From Streptococcus ferus DSM 20646 (GTDB lineage Bacteria > Bacillota > Bacilli > Lactobacillales > Streptococcaceae), in the NCBI RefSeq assembly GCF_000372425.1, contig NZ_AQVD01000002.1:126307-190306 (forward strand): a stretch of 64,000 nucleotides of DNA, given 5' to 3'. Shown here one piece after another: positions 45,740 to 57,191 of the stretch (position 1 is its first letter; every line of letters begins with the position of its first letter). Made by a program: the position numbers and the translations under genes. The notes under the pieces were generated by a model, which saw only the letters and a list, made by a program, of their open reading frames with translations, made no database searches and was not told where the DNA came from.

Positions 45740-46207
45740 ATCCTGTTTATAGGCCTCAAAATAATCCAAATCAATAAAGTTATCAATCAGCTCAACCTCT
45801 CCTCTGAAATCAGGAGCAAGCGCTAAAGCATCTAGGAAATATTTCTTGGGCCATTTACGCATATAGAAAAGACTGTCCTTCTTACCTTTCACGACCAAAG
45901 TCAGAGTTGATTTCGTCACAATGACCTTCTCAATGTCAGCAATGACAATCTTTGAAGGTTTGAAAGGACTCAGAGAAACCACCCTCAAAATCCCATTTTC
46001 TTCAATGACGAAATAGCGGTGAAAACCCGCCCCAACTAAAACAATAAACAATGTAAAAAGAAAAAAGAAATAGTGAGGAATACTTGCCCGCTCATATAAA
46101 AACGAAAGCGCAATAAAAATCGGAGCAATCGCAATTGACCAGTAAATAATGGACCATGACAACTCTGGCTGCCAATGATATCTTATTTTCCCAAAAATTT
46201 TAATCAT
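45716..46207 (-). CDS. EbsA family membrane protein
   Basis: This 163-residue protein has two hydrophobic segments (about 18-36 and 46-63), then a PH-like soluble part (FHRYFVIEENGILRVVSLSPFKPSKIVIADIEKV). This matches the EbsA family first described near a pore-forming or surface-expression locus in enterococci; its true function is unknown. The gene order fer/ebsA convergent, next to the LysM-cmk-infC block, is common in streptococci. The ribosome site is GGAGGAAG. Confidence 0.78.
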   Translation of the reverse strand: MIKIFGKIRYHWQPELSWSIIYWSIAIAPIFIALSFLYERASIPHYFFFLFTLFIVLVGAGFHRYFVIEENGILRVVSLSPFKPSKIVIADIEKVIVTKSTLTLVVKGKKDSLFYMRKWPKKYFLDALALAPDFRGEVELIDNFIDLDYFEAYKQDKKALTAE

Positions 46208-46260
46208 CTTGCTTCCTCCACACGATTATTTTATCACAAATCGGTCGTATTTTCCATGAT

Positions 46261-47487
46261 TTATTGCTTAAACGAAGCAATCCCCAGAATCACATCTACG
46301 GCTTTTTCCATGGTCTCTAAGCTGACAAATTCAAAGCGGCCGTGCATATTTTCACCACCGGCAAATAGGTTAGGAGTCGGGATGCCCATAAAAGAAATCT
46401 TGGAGCCATCGGTTCCTCCCCTAATTGGCTCAATAATCGGATTGATTTCCAAGTCTTCCATCACTTTTTTGGCTATTTCAACACAAGTCATGTCTTTTTC
46501 GATGACTTTTCGCATGTTGTAGTACTGATCCTGCAGTTGAAGCTTGACCCTTTCTTCCCCAAAATGCCGGTTCATCTCATCTGCAATTCTCATCATGAGG
46601 TCTTTACGTTTCTGAAAGACGTCATCGTCAAAATCTCGAATGATATACTCAGCCTTGGCTTCTTCTACACTGCCTTCAAGCGTCATCAGATGAAAAAAAC
46701 CCTGATAGCCTTCTGTTTTTTCTGGCACTTCATCTAGCGGTAGCTGATTATGAAAATCAACAGCTAGCTGAAGGGCATTTATCATCTGATTTTTGGCAGT
46801 TCCAGGATGGACATTGCGTCCGATAAAATCAATCTCAGCTCCAGCTGCACTAAAGGTCTCGTACTGCAGCTCTCCCAAAGGACCACCATCCACCGTATAG
46901 GCAAAGTCAACAGCAAAATCCTTGATATCAAAGCGGTCGGCACCAACTCCGATTTCCTCATCTGGACCAAAGGCCACCATGATTTCCCCATGCTCCAATT
47001 CAGGATGCTCAATCAGATACTCCATCGCTGTCATGATTTCGGCAATCCCTGACTTATCATCACTACCAAGGAGAGTTGTCCCATCCGTTGTAATCAAGGT
47101 CTGACCTTTGTAGCAGTTTAAGTTTGGAAAATCTTTAGGATCTAGCTGAAAACCTGACTGTCCTAGAGGAATGGGATGGCCGTCATAGTTAGTAATAATC
47201 TGGGGCGCCACACCTTCTGCATTAAAATCAGCCGTGTCCATGTGGGAGATAAATCCAATTTTATAAGGAAACCCTTCAGCATTGGCTGGGAGATGTCCAA
47301 TCAGAAAACCATTTTTAGGATAGTAGCGAACATTTTTCAAGCCAATTTTTTCCATTTCAGGCTTCAAAATAGTCAAGGCGAAATCAACCTGATTTTGAGT
47401 ACTTGGGATACTTTGGCTCCGAGCATCACTTCGTGTATTTTCTTTTACATAGGCTAAAAATCGCTGCAATAAATGTTGATAAGTCAT
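46261..47487 (-). CDS. pepT: Tripeptidase T (peptidase family M20B)
   Basis: This 408-residue dizinc enzyme releases the N-terminal residue of tripeptides. Zinc and catalytic residues lie in [26 protein letters not shown] and GGTDGSKIS, with [11 protein letters not shown] between. The start is set at [10 protein letters not shown] (47487); the 42 residues further upstream in the open frame belong to the terminator region and have no ribosome site. Confidence 0.95.
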   Translation of the reverse strand: MTYQHLLQRFLAYVKENTRSDARSQSIPSTQNQVDFALTILKPEMEKIGLKNVRYYPKNGFLIGHLPANAEGFPYKIGFISHMDTADFNAEGVAPQIITNYDGHPIPLGQSGFQLDPKDFPNLNCYKGQTLITTDGTTLLGSDDKSGIAEIMTAMEYLIEHPELEHGEIMVAFGPDEEIGVGADRFDIKDFAVDFAYTVDGGPLGELQYETFSAAGAEIDFIGRNVHPGTAKNQMINALQLAVDFHNQLPLDEVPEKTEGYQGFFHLMTLEGSVEEAKAEYIIRDFDDDVFQKRKDLMMRIADEMNRHFGEERVKLQLQDQYYNMRKVIEKDMTCVEIAKKVMEDLEINPIIEPIRGGTDGSKISFMGIPTPNLFAGGENMHGRFEFVSLETMEKAVDVILGIASFKQ

Positions 47488-47517
47488 TTTTTCCTCACTT
47501 TTCTCTTTTATTATAGC

Positions 47518-47540
47518 AAAAAACCACAGGTAACTGTGAT
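47518..47540 (-). terminator. Terminator after the lipoprotein gene
   Basis: On the minus strand a short CACAG/CTGTG hairpin (47538-47534 with 47529-47525) is followed by a run of T. The stem is short but the position is right. Confidence 0.55.
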
Positions 47541-47563
47541 TCTTTTGACGACCAGTCAAGTGC

Positions 47564-48127
47564 TTACTGAGCAGAACGGCGATAATAGACCTTATCCGTG
47601 AGGTGACTGTCATGGATAGTATCCGAAGCTATGATACGGTCTTTTCTGATATCTGAACTGTCACTGGCTCCATTTGTAAAGTAGCTGCTGTCTAATGCCT
47701 TATTAGCAGGAATAATATAAAGAGTCATATTCGCCTTCCCCTCTTTGTCCACATTTAGAAGCAAGACACCAGTTTGGTCAATATCTAGAAAAGAGGCGGT
47801 CAGCCCAGCTGTGGACAGTCCCTGTGCGTTAAAGGTCAGGCTGTCTCCCTCCGCATTTGTCCATGTTCCTGCCATACTGCTGTAATCGGCTTTCAGGATA
47901 GCGCCTGTCTCTATCTGAGGCAGACTTTCCTGCTGTTGAGCAGAGGTGACTTCACTTGCAGAACTAGTTTTTGCAGCCGAACTGCTGCTGGTTTCTGAAG
48001 ATGTCTGGCTAGTTTGGCTACTTGTCTTGGTTGTAGACGTCTGGCTAGACTGATTCGAACAAGCGGACAGCCCCATAGCTAAGAGAACAATTAGGGCCAG
48101 CTTTACGAGTGGTTTCTTTTCTTTCAT
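47564..48127 (-). CDS. Lipoprotein with Ser/Thr-rich linker (DUF6287-like)
   Basis: This 187-residue protein has a lipobox LSAC (Cys24) at the end of a signal peptide, a Ser/Thr/Gln-rich linker (about 25-70) and a C-terminal domain with [19 protein letters not shown] and KVYYRRS, the pattern of streptococcal DUF6287 lipoproteins. The start is ATG 48127, six bases after GGAG; a GTG one codon before is in frame. It follows the GH25 gene by 20 bases, so the two are probably co-expressed. Confidence 0.8.
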   Translation of the reverse strand: MKEKKPLVKLALIVLLAMGLSACSNQSSQTSTTKTSSQTSQTSSETSSSSAAKTSSASEVTSAQQQESLPQIETGAILKADYSSMAGTWTNAEGDSLTFNAQGLSTAGLTASFLDIDQTGVLLLNVDKEGKANMTLYIIPANKALDSSYFTNGASDSSDIRKDRIIASDTIHDSHLTDKVYYRRSAQ

Positions 48128-48147
48128 CACTTACTCCCAATTCTTGT

Positions 48148-50931
48148 CTATATGGTAAATCTTCCGGTATAATCAATATTCTCATCCAGATTATTGGTTA
48201 ATTTCTTAGAGACGCTGGTGTACTGCCAAGCAGCTGCATTATTGTAGTAAGCATAGGCCTTAGCACTTGCCTGATCCAAATACGTATAGCCATTGACATA
48301 ATGAGCAATCCAGAAGTTGCGGATGCCAAATTGAGAGGTACTCACCTGACCGCCGCGGATATCCAGCCAACTAGCCATGGTATAGTGGATGACATTGCCA
48401 TAGCCAAGCCGTTTCATCTCATCTTGCCAAGCCTGAACATTGCTATTGATATTGGATAGCATTTTGGACTCTTCCATATCGTTGACCATGACAGTTGCTG
48501 AGGACAGGCCGTGATTCTTGGCAGCTCTAACAAAATATTGAGCCTCAGCCTGAGCTTCACCGGCCGAAGTATAATGTGAATAGTGATAAGCAGAAACTTT
48601 AATGCCTGCTGCCTGAGCATTGGCTATCTGAGCTTTAGCAAAAGGATTGATATAGCTTGTCCCTTCGGTTAACTTAACAACGACACCAACAATGCCCTGC
48701 TGTTTTAGACGATTAAATTCCTCAACAGTGATATTACCATTATGACTACTGATGTCAATGAAGTACGCTGGCAGAGTTTGAAGAGTTTTAGACTCTAAGC
48801 GGTAAGTTCCAGCATTATAGCCTGACTCTTGGTTATCCTGCGTCGTTGTGTAGACATGGATCGTATAATTACCGACAATCCCTTTATGATTGATTTGGTT
48901 GACCGCAATCGTTGCCTTCCCATTGACGACGGTACTTGTTTCATACCAATAAAGATTGGACTGGTTGCTTTCAGACCACACCGCTACTTTAACTGTTTTA
49001 ATCGCTTTAGTATCTGCACTTTCGCTAACCACAACATCCAGAGTGCCTTGAGAAGGATTATGGTTCGTTACCTGAACACTCGGATTAGCCACTTTAACGC
49101 TGGTTACATTAAAACCTGCAGTTGTCGCTAAGCCAATCGTTCTATTGCCTTCTAACTGACTCTTGCCATAAACATGAACACTATAGTGCCCCGTCTCAAA
49201 CTGGTGATTTTTAGCTTGAATAGTGACCTGATAAGCGGTATCCCCCACTTTGGTCGCACCATACCATCTGATATCATCCTGCCCCTTATTATCTGTCCAG
49301 ACAGGGACAAGGACTTCTGAAATATAGAGCGGAACATTGGTCATGTTAAGCAGATAGGTATTGTCCCCGGTTTTACTAATGGCTGTTTTCAGTTCTGGCT
49401 GCGCAATGGTCAGGGTTTTGCCATTCAGAGGAATCATCTTTCCATCCTTGCTCTGATAGGTATGAATATAGTAGGTACCATAGCCTGAATGGTTGGTGTA
49501 AGGAGCGATTGCCTCGCCTTTACTATCAGCGCTATACCATTTCAAATCATCCTGATCCTTATTGGCCGACCAAACCGCAAAGCGAATCTGCGTTTTATCA
49601 AAGGATAACACTGAATCAAATTTCAGAGAAATGCCCTGTGCTGTCTGATCTGCACTAACCGAATAGGGGCTAAATTTATAGGTTCCTAAGTTGGTCCCCA
49701 CCTTTGTCGAATCACTATAATCTGTGTACACATGGATAATATAGTTTCCAAATGTGTTGGAATGGTTGGCAATATCAATTTTGGCACTCGCCTGATTATT
49801 ACTAATCTGAGGAGCATACCATTTCAAATCATCCTGACCGTTTTCTTCTGACCAAACAGCGATACTAACGCCTGTAATGGTCTTGGTCGCTGAGGAACCT
49901 ACTACATTGACATCAAAGGTTTTTGAATTTTCTTTGTAATTTCCAATAGAGACAAGAGCATTGGGACGGCTGTCCACTGCATCAAAACCAGAACTTGCCG
50001 CCAAACCGATTTGTGATTGTGTGACCTTACTGTAACCGTAGATATGAGCTTCATAATGACCTAAATCACTGCGATGATTCTTGGTATCTACGGAAACCTT
50101 ATAGCTGCTTGTTCCCGTCTGAACCGCCTTGTACCAGACAATGTCATCTTGATTATTTTTCTGAGACCAAACTGGGACAACCAGATTCGTAACTGTCTCT
50201 GGTACATTAGAAATCAGAACATCAAAGCTGGTATCAGAAGTCTTTTGAATAGTCGTCTTGACCTGAGGATTTGCTACAATAATGCTGCTGGCATTTAACC
50301 CGACCATTTTACCGTTTCTGTTAGCATAAGTGTGTACAAAATACTTGCCATACGTGCGGTGGTTTTTAAATTCCGCATAGGCTGCCCCCAGATTGTTTGC
50401 AGTATACCAACGAAGATCATTTTGATCATCCAGCTCCGACCAAACCGCAAACTGAATTTTCTCATTAGCAGTTAAGTCCCCATTATATTGAATGCGGATG
50501 CCTCCGCTATCCAGACTGGTACTGGTGACAGGTTGACTGCTGCTAGTAGTTACTGCAGATCTGAGCGTTCTTGGGGTAAGGGCAGAGTTGCTTGATGTGG
50601 ACTGGTTTAGCCCTGAACTTGTTGATGCTAATGACTCTGTACTGGTTTGACTAGCGGTGCTGCTGGTGGCACTCTGGCTGCTGGTCTGCGACTGAGTCAT
50701 TTCTGAAACACCTGTGTCAGCTTCTGTCGTAGCCGAGGTGACCGTTGTCGCCGAGGACTGGCTAGTTTTGATTTCTGTGGCAGCTGAGGTACTGCTTGTC
50801 TTTGACTCACTTGTTGATTCCGTCACGCTCTGTGTGGAGGTCACTTCATCAGCTAAGACAGTCGATGAAGCCAAAAAGAGTGTTAAACTCAAGGGAATCA
50901 TCAGATAGGTTTTGATACTGGATTTTGTCAT
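48148..50931 (-). CDS. Secreted surface protein with six Bsp-type repeats and a GH25 lysozyme domain
   Basis: This 927-residue protein has a signal peptide (to about residue 27), a Ser/Thr linker (30-140), six GBS-Bsp-like repeats each with a VWSxxxxQDDLxWY core, and a C-terminal GH25 muramidase domain (722-927). The repeat cores (VW) fall at 163, 254, 359, 453, 544 and 651, a three-repeat block doubled with a period of 290. In GH25 the catalytic acids are Asp726 (FIDISSH) and the pair Asp818/Glu820 (NDMEE). No LPXTG anchor is present. Probable role: cell-wall binding and cleavage during division or biofilm growth. Confidence 0.9.
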   Translation of the reverse strand: MTKSSIKTYLMIPLSLTLFLASSTVLADEVTSTQSVTESTSESKTSSTSAATEIKTSQSSATTVTSATTEADTGVSEMTQSQTSSQSATSSTASQTSTESLASTSSGLNQSTSSNSALTPRTLRSAVTTSSSQPVTSTSLDSGGIRIQYNGDLTANEKIQFAVWSELDDQNDLRWYTANNLGAAYAEFKNHRTYGKYFVHTYANRNGKMVGLNASSIIVANPQVKTTIQKTSDTSFDVLISNVPETVTNLVVPVWSQKNNQDDIVWYKAVQTGTSSYKVSVDTKNHRSDLGHYEAHIYGYSKVTQSQIGLAASSGFDAVDSRPNALVSIGNYKENSKTFDVNVVGSSATKTITGVSIAVWSEENGQDDLKWYAPQISNNQASAKIDIANHSNTFGNYIIHVYTDYSDSTKVGTNLGTYKFSPYSVSADQTAQGISLKFDSVLSFDKTQIRFAVWSANKDQDDLKWYSADSKGEAIAPYTNHSGYGTYYIHTYQSKDGKMIPLNGKTLTIAQPELKTAISKTGDNTYLLNMTNVPLYISEVLVPVWTDNKGQDDIRWYGATKVGDTAYQVTIQAKNHQFETGHYSVHVYGKSQLEGNRTIGLATTAGFNVTSVKVANPSVQVTNHNPSQGTLDVVVSESADTKAIKTVKVAVWSESNQSNLYWYETSTVVNGKATIAVNQINHKGIVGNYTIHVYTTTQDNQESGYNAGTYRLESKTLQTLPAYFIDISSHNGNITVEEFNRLKQQGIVGVVVKLTEGTSYINPFAKAQIANAQAAGIKVSAYHYSHYTSAGEAQAEAQYFVRAAKNHGLSSATVMVNDMEESKMLSNINSNVQAWQDEMKRLGYGNVIHYTMASWLDIRGGQVSTSQFGIRNFWIAHYVNGYTYLDQASAKAYAYYNNAAAWQYTSVSKKLTNNLDENIDYTGRFTI

Positions 50932-50960
50932 AACTTTTCCTTCATTAGATTAATCGTCTT

Positions 50961-50989
50961 AGTATATCATGTTTAAAGGCCGTCTTCAA
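50961..50989 (-). promoter_or_regulatory. Promoter of the GH25/lipoprotein operon
   Basis: Minus-strand TTGAAG (50989-50984) and TATACT (50966-50961) are 17 bases apart, about 30 bases ahead of the start codon. Confidence 0.7.
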
Positions 50990-51003
50990 GAATAACGACA
51001 AAA

Positions 51004-51030
51004 AGACAGCCCGTTAGTAACGGACTGTCT
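51004..51030 (-). terminator. Terminator after eno
   Basis: A long, nearly perfect stem (51004-51016 with 51018-51030, one mismatch) is followed on the minus strand by five T. Confidence 0.85.
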
Positions 51031-51045
51031 CAGATAAGCCAGAGC

Positions 51046-52362
<1,317 letters not shown>

Positions 52363-52381
52363 TTAATTTTTGTACATGTTA

Positions 52382-52410
52382 ATAATACCACAAAGAGGGC
52401 TTCATAGCAA
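52382..52410 (-). promoter_or_regulatory. Promoter of eno
   Basis: TTGCTA (52410-52405) and an extended -10 TGG-TATTAT (52387-52382) are 17 bases apart on the minus strand. Confidence 0.78.
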
Positions 52411-52466
52411 ACCCAAAAAGTGATTTTGAAAATGATTTTTATTTTCTGAAACAATCCTTATTGTTT

Positions 52467-53102
52467 TCAGACGGACTGACCGGACTCAGAACCGTCTGTC
52501 AGCCAGTAAGCATCGCCATAACTCAGCATATAGGGTCCCGCTTTAGGGATTGTATAATATATTTTAAAACTGGCTTTTTCACCGGCTTCAATGGTGTCTG
52601 GAACACTGCCTTTACTGTCAGTGTAGGTGTTGAGATCACCGTAATTGTCAGCCGAATCATACAGGTAAAAGTCCTCGGTATCAATGGAAACAGATGATGT
52701 ACTGTTATTAACAAAAGTAATGGAAACAGCTACTTTCTTATACCCCTTGGGAACATCTTCCAGTTCCAATGTTTCATCTTCCTTGATGGCAGTCACCGTT
52801 ACGGAAGTGCCGTCCTTATAGTCTGCGGTATCTCCAATGCTGTAGGGATCATCTGCAAAACCGGAACTTCCTGAATCATTTGCACCGTTGGCTTCTTCGA
52901 TCTCTTTTTGATAGTCTTTAATGTCTTCCTTGTATTGTTTAATGGTCTTTTTCTGACTTTCCACCTTTGTGCTCAAGAGGCTGAGACTTTGAGTCGACAG
53001 GGAATAGTAGGTGGCGAAAAGAAAGGTGGTTAAAAGCAAGATGCCCGATAAAACCATAAAAATAATGGCCAGCACCTTCCACTTTCTGGGTACTCCGTTC
53101 AT
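52467..53102 (-). CDS. Membrane protein with coiled coil and DUF4352/5067-like domain
   Basis: This 211-residue protein has one N-terminal helix (about 9-32), a short coiled coil (VESQKKTIKQYKEDIKDYQKEI) and a C-terminal beta domain (SVTVTAIKEDETLELEDVPKGYKKVAVSITFVNNS then EDFYLYDS) typical of the DUF4352 and DUF5067 telokin-like families. It is likely exported and membrane-anchored. The start is at 53102 after AAAGGAG. A weak hairpin with T run overlaps its stop. The function is unknown. Confidence 0.75.
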   Translation of the reverse strand: MNGVPRKWKVLAIIFMVLSGILLLTTFLFATYYSLSTQSLSLLSTKVESQKKTIKQYKEDIKDYQKEIEEANGANDSGSSGFADDPYSIGDTADYKDGTSVTVTAIKEDETLELEDVPKGYKKVAVSITFVNNSTSSVSIDTEDFYLYDSADNYGDLNTYTDSKGSVPDTIEAGEKASFKIYYTIPKAGPYMLSYGDAYWLTDGSESGQSV

Positions 53103-53250
53103 TAGCGAATCTCCTTTTTTCTTCTTGACTGCTATTATACCACTAGCTTTTCCAAATAGGCAAACGACTGTCTTCAAGAATCATCAAGGATAGCCAAGAC
53201 AGCTTTTTTATATTATGATAGAGATAAAGATTACGACTAAGGAGCGTGAG

Positions 53251-53712
53251 ATGACTGATTTAGATCAAAAACTCTTTGAGGGAGCCTATGGCGAACACCG
53301 CCTAAAACCAGATGAACAACGAGCCTATCTAGGAACTTTCAGGGAGCGTGTTGTGCTGAGCATTCTTGTAGCAGATGCAGAAAAGCAGATTATTCTTACC
53401 GAGTTTGATCGCATTTTACAGGATCTTGATGAAAAATATGATTCTCTGACACTGAAAATATCACCCAAACTGTCCCTAGCCAATCAGATGTTCTATATGA
53501 AAAAGGCACAGGAAGCCGGTTTAATAGCTACGATTGTTGCGGAAGATAAGAGCGATTCCCCTTTTGGACTCCTAGCCCATACCAATAAAGCTGAAAATAT
53601 CAATAATCCTGATATTAGAACTTTATACCCACTAATTTCCTTAGCGGAAAAAGAACCAGACCACCACACAAAAGAGAAGAAAAGCTTTTGGGCAAAAGTC
53701 TTTGGGGACTGA
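53251..53712 (+). CDS. YueI (DUF1694) family protein
   Basis: This 153-residue cytoplasmic protein has GEHRLKPDEQRAYLGTFRERVVLSILVADAE, the highly conserved DUF1694/YueI opening. The start is at 53251 after AAGGAG; 12 earlier codons are in frame but lack a ribosome site. The function is unknown. It is divergent from the preceding membrane protein gene. Confidence 0.85.
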   Translation: MTDLDQKLFEGAYGEHRLKPDEQRAYLGTFRERVVLSILVADAEKQIILTEFDRILQDLDEKYDSLTLKISPKLSLANQMFYMKKAQEAGLIATIVAEDKSDSPFGLLAHTNKAENINNPDIRTLYPLISLAEKEPDHHTKEKKSFWAKVFGD

Positions 53713-53824
53713 GCCTTTTAAGCAGATTTTGAAAAGTGGCCAAATCATTTTGTCCCTGACATTCCGTCTGCCCTACTTTCTTGCTTACAAGTAACTCATT
53801 GTGAAAAAGCAGGTATTATTACTA

Positions 53825-53851
53825 AAAAAGCGATTTGTAACATCGCTTTTT
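53825..53851. terminator. Terminator between the YueI and glycerate kinase genes
   Basis: A 10-base perfect stem (53825-53834 with 53842-53851) has A and T runs on its two sides. Confidence 0.8.
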
Positions 53852-53894
53852 AGCTGCCTAAAATAGAGTTGGAAATAGGTCGAAAAAATCAAAT

Positions 53895-55019
53895 TCAGTC
53901 CTTTTTACAGCCTTTCAGATTTAAGAGATTGCCGATATTTTGTGCTGTTCGTTCTAAATTGTGGCTTGCCCGCGCCAGCGTCTTTTCCAGAGAATCAACA
54001 CTAGCAATAATCGGAAAGGCAGCTGTAATCTGTTCGGTAGGAAAGTCAGGTAAATCATCTGACAGACTGCCGCAAATGGCCAAAACTGGAACGCCTTGAG
54101 GAACTCGTCTAGCCAGTCCAACAGGTGCTTTCCCCGATAAAGACTGTCTGTCCATCCGCCCTTCTCCAACAATGACGACATCTACGTCTTTAATCCGGCT
54201 GTCAAAATCAAGAATATCCAAAACCGCGTCAATCCCTGACACAATCCTTCCAGAAGCAAAAGCAACGAGTCCTGCCGCCATGCCGCCGCCAGCACCAGCC
54301 CCTGCAAGCGACAATAGTCGTGGTTCAACCAGCTGGTAGAAAGAGCGTGTCATCTCATCAACGTCTTGAAGCTGATGCTGCATCAGCCCTTTCTGCTTTC
54401 CAAAAATATGGGCTGCCCCTTCTTTTCCGCACAAAGGATTGCTAACATCTGTAATGATGGTTATATCAAGCTCTTTCAGGATAGGATCAACTTTTTGATC
54501 AGATATGCGGGCAACAGCCCCCAGACTTTGTCCAACAGCAGGCAGAAGCCGTCCTTTCTCATCAAAAAATTCATACCCCAAACCCGCTGCTAGTCCAATA
54601 CCGCCATCATGACTTGACGTTCCGCCCACACCGATCAGCAACTGTCTAAAGCCTTGATGGGCCAACTGGCAAATCATTTCACCAATACCTTGATTGTCAA
54701 TTTGCAAGGGATTTCTTTGATCTGGGGGAACTTTTTCCAGTCCCGTAATCGCAGCTGTCTCAAAAACGGCCAAACTTGCCTCATAGGCATAGGTAATATC
54801 AGCGGTTTCTCTAAATGGACCGGTAACCTTGAGGTTTGCCCGCTTTAAACCTAGGCTGTCAGCAATAGCTTCAAGTGTGCCTTCACCACCATCACCAATC
54901 GGCATTAAATCATAGTCAGCTTCGGGAAAAACCTTAAGCAAGCCCTTTTGAATCGCCTTAGCCACCTGACTTGCTGATAAGGATTCTTTAAAAGAATCTG
55001 GAGCAATTAAAATTTTCAT
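53895..55019 (-). CDS. Glycerate kinase (GarK/GlxK family)
   Basis: This 374-residue enzyme phosphorylates D-glycerate. MKILIAPDSFKESLSASQVA is the family start and GGTSSHDGGIGLAAGLG and AGAGAGGGMAAGLVAF are glycine-rich ligand-binding loops. It would feed glycerate into glycolysis next to enolase. The ribosome site AAAGGAGAAG is clear. A HAD phosphatase gene diverges from it. Confidence 0.92.
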   Translation of the reverse strand: MKILIAPDSFKESLSASQVAKAIQKGLLKVFPEADYDLMPIGDGGEGTLEAIADSLGLKRANLKVTGPFRETADITYAYEASLAVFETAAITGLEKVPPDQRNPLQIDNQGIGEMICQLAHQGFRQLLIGVGGTSSHDGGIGLAAGLGYEFFDEKGRLLPAVGQSLGAVARISDQKVDPILKELDITIITDVSNPLCGKEGAAHIFGKQKGLMQHQLQDVDEMTRSFYQLVEPRLLSLAGAGAGGGMAAGLVAFASGRIVSGIDAVLDILDFDSRIKDVDVVIVGEGRMDRQSLSGKAPVGLARRVPQGVPVLAICGSLSDDLPDFPTEQITAAFPIIASVDSLEKTLARASHNLERTAQNIGNLLNLKGCKKD

Positions 55020-55108
55020 CAGGTCTTCTCCTTTTATGCTATACTTTACTTATATTATACTGGATGACAACCATTACTTAAAGCATTTTAGAAGATGAGG
55101 AACAAAAC

Positions 55109-55762
55109 ATGTATCAGACCATCCTCTTTGACCTTGACGGAACGCTGACTGAACCGAGCCAAGGGATTATAAACGCCATTTGTTACGCCCTTCGGAAAAT
55201 GTCACGTGATATTCCCACTAGAGAAACATTACTGACTTTTATCGGTCCTCCTCTGAAGGACTCCTTCGAAGAACACTTAGGACTGACATCTTCAGAAGCT
55301 GATTTAGCCATTGCTTTCTACCGTGACTACTTTAAAGAAAAAGGGCTGTTTGAGAACAGGCTTTACCCCGGAATCCGGAAGCTTTTAACAGCCCTCCGAC
55401 AAGACGGCAGGCAGCTGATCCTCGCCACCTCTAAGCCAGAAGTTTTCGCGAGACAGATTTTGGACTATTTTGATGTAGCGCACTATTTTGACTTTATTGG
55501 CGGTGCTAGTCTGGATACTTCCCGTACCCAAAAGGGAGCGGTCATTGCTTATGCGCTTCAGGCGAGCGGTGTCAACACTCCCGAGCAAGCCATTATGATT
55601 GGAGACCGAAAACATGATGTGATGGGAGCCAGAGAAAACGGCCTCTCCTCAATCGGCGTTCTTTATGGCTATGGCAGCCGAAAAGAACTTGAAAAAGCCG
55701 GAGCTGATTTCTTAGTGGATACCGTTGAAGCTCTCCAAATACTGCTACAAAAAGAGGACTGA
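55109..55762 (+). CDS. HAD family hydrolase (phosphoglycolate phosphatase-like)
   Basis: This 217-residue phosphatase has DLDGTLTEP (motif 1 with nucleophile Asp8), TSKPEVF (motif 2), a Lys in the SRTQKGAV region, and GDRKHDVMGA (motif 4). The cap domain is of the four-helix type 1 seen in phosphoglycolate and 5'-nucleotide phosphatases. The substrate is unknown. Its end shares a terminator with hisE. Confidence 0.85.
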   Translation: MYQTILFDLDGTLTEPSQGIINAICYALRKMSRDIPTRETLLTFIGPPLKDSFEEHLGLTSSEADLAIAFYRDYFKEKGLFENRLYPGIRKLLTALRQDGRQLILATSKPEVFARQILDYFDVAHYFDFIGGASLDTSRTQKGAVIAYALQASGVNTPEQAIMIGDRKHDVMGARENGLSSIGVLYGYGSRKELEKAGADFLVDTVEALQILLQKED

Positions 55763-55776
55763 CAAGTCCTCTTTTT
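55749..55776. terminator. Shared terminator at the HAD and hisE ends
   Basis: A perfect 12-base stem (55749-55760 with 55765-55776) covers the last codons of the HAD gene and reaches the hisE stop. Confidence 0.9.
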
Positions 55777-56089
55777 AGTAATCGGTCACCTTCGGTCGAT
55801 CCTGAACCTTGCTCTGCTTGCCTTGACGGGCCTGAAGCACTGCTTCTACCTCATCCAGGCTGACCCCTGTTTCCACCAGCATAACGGCTAAGTGATAGAG
55901 GAGGTCTGCTGTTTCATTGGCGATTTCTGCCTGGTCAGCATTCTTGGCTCCGATGACCACTTCTGTGGCCTCTTCGCCAACCTTTTTCAGGATCTTATCC
56001 AAGCCCTTGTCAAATAGGTAGTTGGTATAAGAACCCTCCTTGGGATTTTCCTTACGGTTCAAGGCTTCTTTGTATAAGGTTTCTAGCAT
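55775..56089 (-). CDS. hisE: Phosphoribosyl-ATP pyrophosphatase
   Basis: A 104-residue MazG-like helical enzyme of step 2 of histidine synthesis. EEATEVVIGAKN and NETADLLYHL carry the Mg-binding acids. It is a separate gene from hisI, as usual in Firmicutes. It is the last gene of the his operon. Confidence 0.95.
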   Translation of the reverse strand: MLETLYKEALNRKENPKEGSYTNYLFDKGLDKILKKVGEEATEVVIGAKNADQAEIANETADLLYHLAVMLVETGVSLDEVEAVLQARQGKQSKVQDRPKVTDY

Positions 56090-56104
56090 AGTTTCTCCTT
56101 TTGC

Positions 56105-56434
56105 CTATTCTTCACTGTAAATATCCTCAAAAAAACAAGAGTAGGCCCCTGTATGACAGGCCGCGCCCACTTGCTCAACTGAGATGAGCAGGGTGTCCGC
56201 ATCACAGTCAGTCTTGATAGACTTGACATGCTGATAGTGGCCACTGGTGGCCCCCTTGTGCCAGAGTTCATTGCGGGACCGGCTCCAGTAATGCATGGTC
56301 TTTGTTTCCAAGGTCAGCTGAAAACTTTCCTTGTTCATATAGGCCAGCATGAGGACCTGACCTGTTTCATGGTCGGTTACGATGACGGGAATCAAGCCTC
56401 CCTGCTTGTCAAAATCCAGTTTGATAGCTGTCAT
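56105..56434 (-). CDS. hisI: Phosphoribosyl-AMP cyclohydrolase
   Basis: A 109-residue zinc enzyme of step 3. [28 protein letters not shown], the DCDADTLL Mg site and HTGAYSCF with its zinc Cys are all present. It overlaps the hisF stop by four bases. Confidence 0.96.
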   Translation of the reverse strand: MTAIKLDFDKQGGLIPVIVTDHETGQVLMLAYMNKESFQLTLETKTMHYWSRSRNELWHKGATSGHYQHVKSIKTDCDADTLLISVEQVGAACHTGAYSCFFEDIYSEE

Positions 56435-57189
56435 AGGCGCACCTCGATTCCTGCTTCTTTCATGGCCTGCTTGGTTTCAGCGATGGAAACTTCCCCAAAG
56501 TGGAAAATGGAGGCTGCAAGAGCTCCGGTTGCTGGGGTTTCTTGGAAAACCTCTACCATGTGCTCCTTATTGCCAGCACCGCCTGAGGCGATAATGGGTA
56601 CATCCACCACGCTAGCGACAGCATTGAGCATGTCCAAATCAAAGCCTGACTTGGTTCCGTCCTTATCCATGGAGGTCAGAAGAACTTCCCCGGCCCCCAA
56701 ATCGACAGCTTCTTTGGCCCATTCGATCAGGTCCTTACCTGTATCTTTTCGACCACCTGCCACATAGACATGCCAACTGCCATCGGCTTCTCTGCGACCA
56801 TCAATGGCTACAACCACGCACTGGCTGCCAAATTTTTCTGCACAGTCCTTGATGAGTTGGGGATTGGCCACAGCGGATGAGTTGACCGCTACCTTGTCCG
56901 CCCCAGCCTTGAGCATCTTGTTCATATCCTCCACCGAGCGAATGCCACCGCCGACTGTAAAGGGAATGAAGACTTGGTCTGCCACATGGCGAACCATCTC
57001 CACCGTGGTATCCCGCTCCTCATGGGTTGCGGTAATGTCTAGGAAGACCAACTCATCACATCCCGCTTCGTAGTAGGCCCGAGCGGCATCCACAGGGTCA
57101 CCAACATCGGTCAGATTGACAAAATTGACCCCCTTGACCACCCGACCGTCCTTGACATCCAGGCAGGGAATAATCCTTTTTTTCAACAT
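56431..57189 (-). CDS. hisF: Imidazole glycerol phosphate synthase, cyclase subunit
   Basis: A 252-residue TIM barrel that with HisH makes IGP and [25 protein letters not shown] (catalytic Asp11), [14 protein letters not shown] and [15 protein letters not shown] (Asp130 region) are conserved. It follows hisA by two bases. Confidence 0.97.
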   Translation of the reverse strand: MLKKRIIPCLDVKDGRVVKGVNFVNLTDVGDPVDAARAYYEAGCDELVFLDITATHEERDTTVEMVRHVADQVFIPFTVGGGIRSVEDMNKMLKAGADKVAVNSSAVANPQLIKDCAEKFGSQCVVVAIDGRREADGSWHVYVAGGRKDTGKDLIEWAKEAVDLGAGEVLLTSMDKDGTKSGFDLDMLNAVASVVDVPIIASGGAGNKEHMVEVFQETPATGALAASIFHFGEVSIAETKQAMKEAGIEVRL

Positions 57190-57191
57190 GC

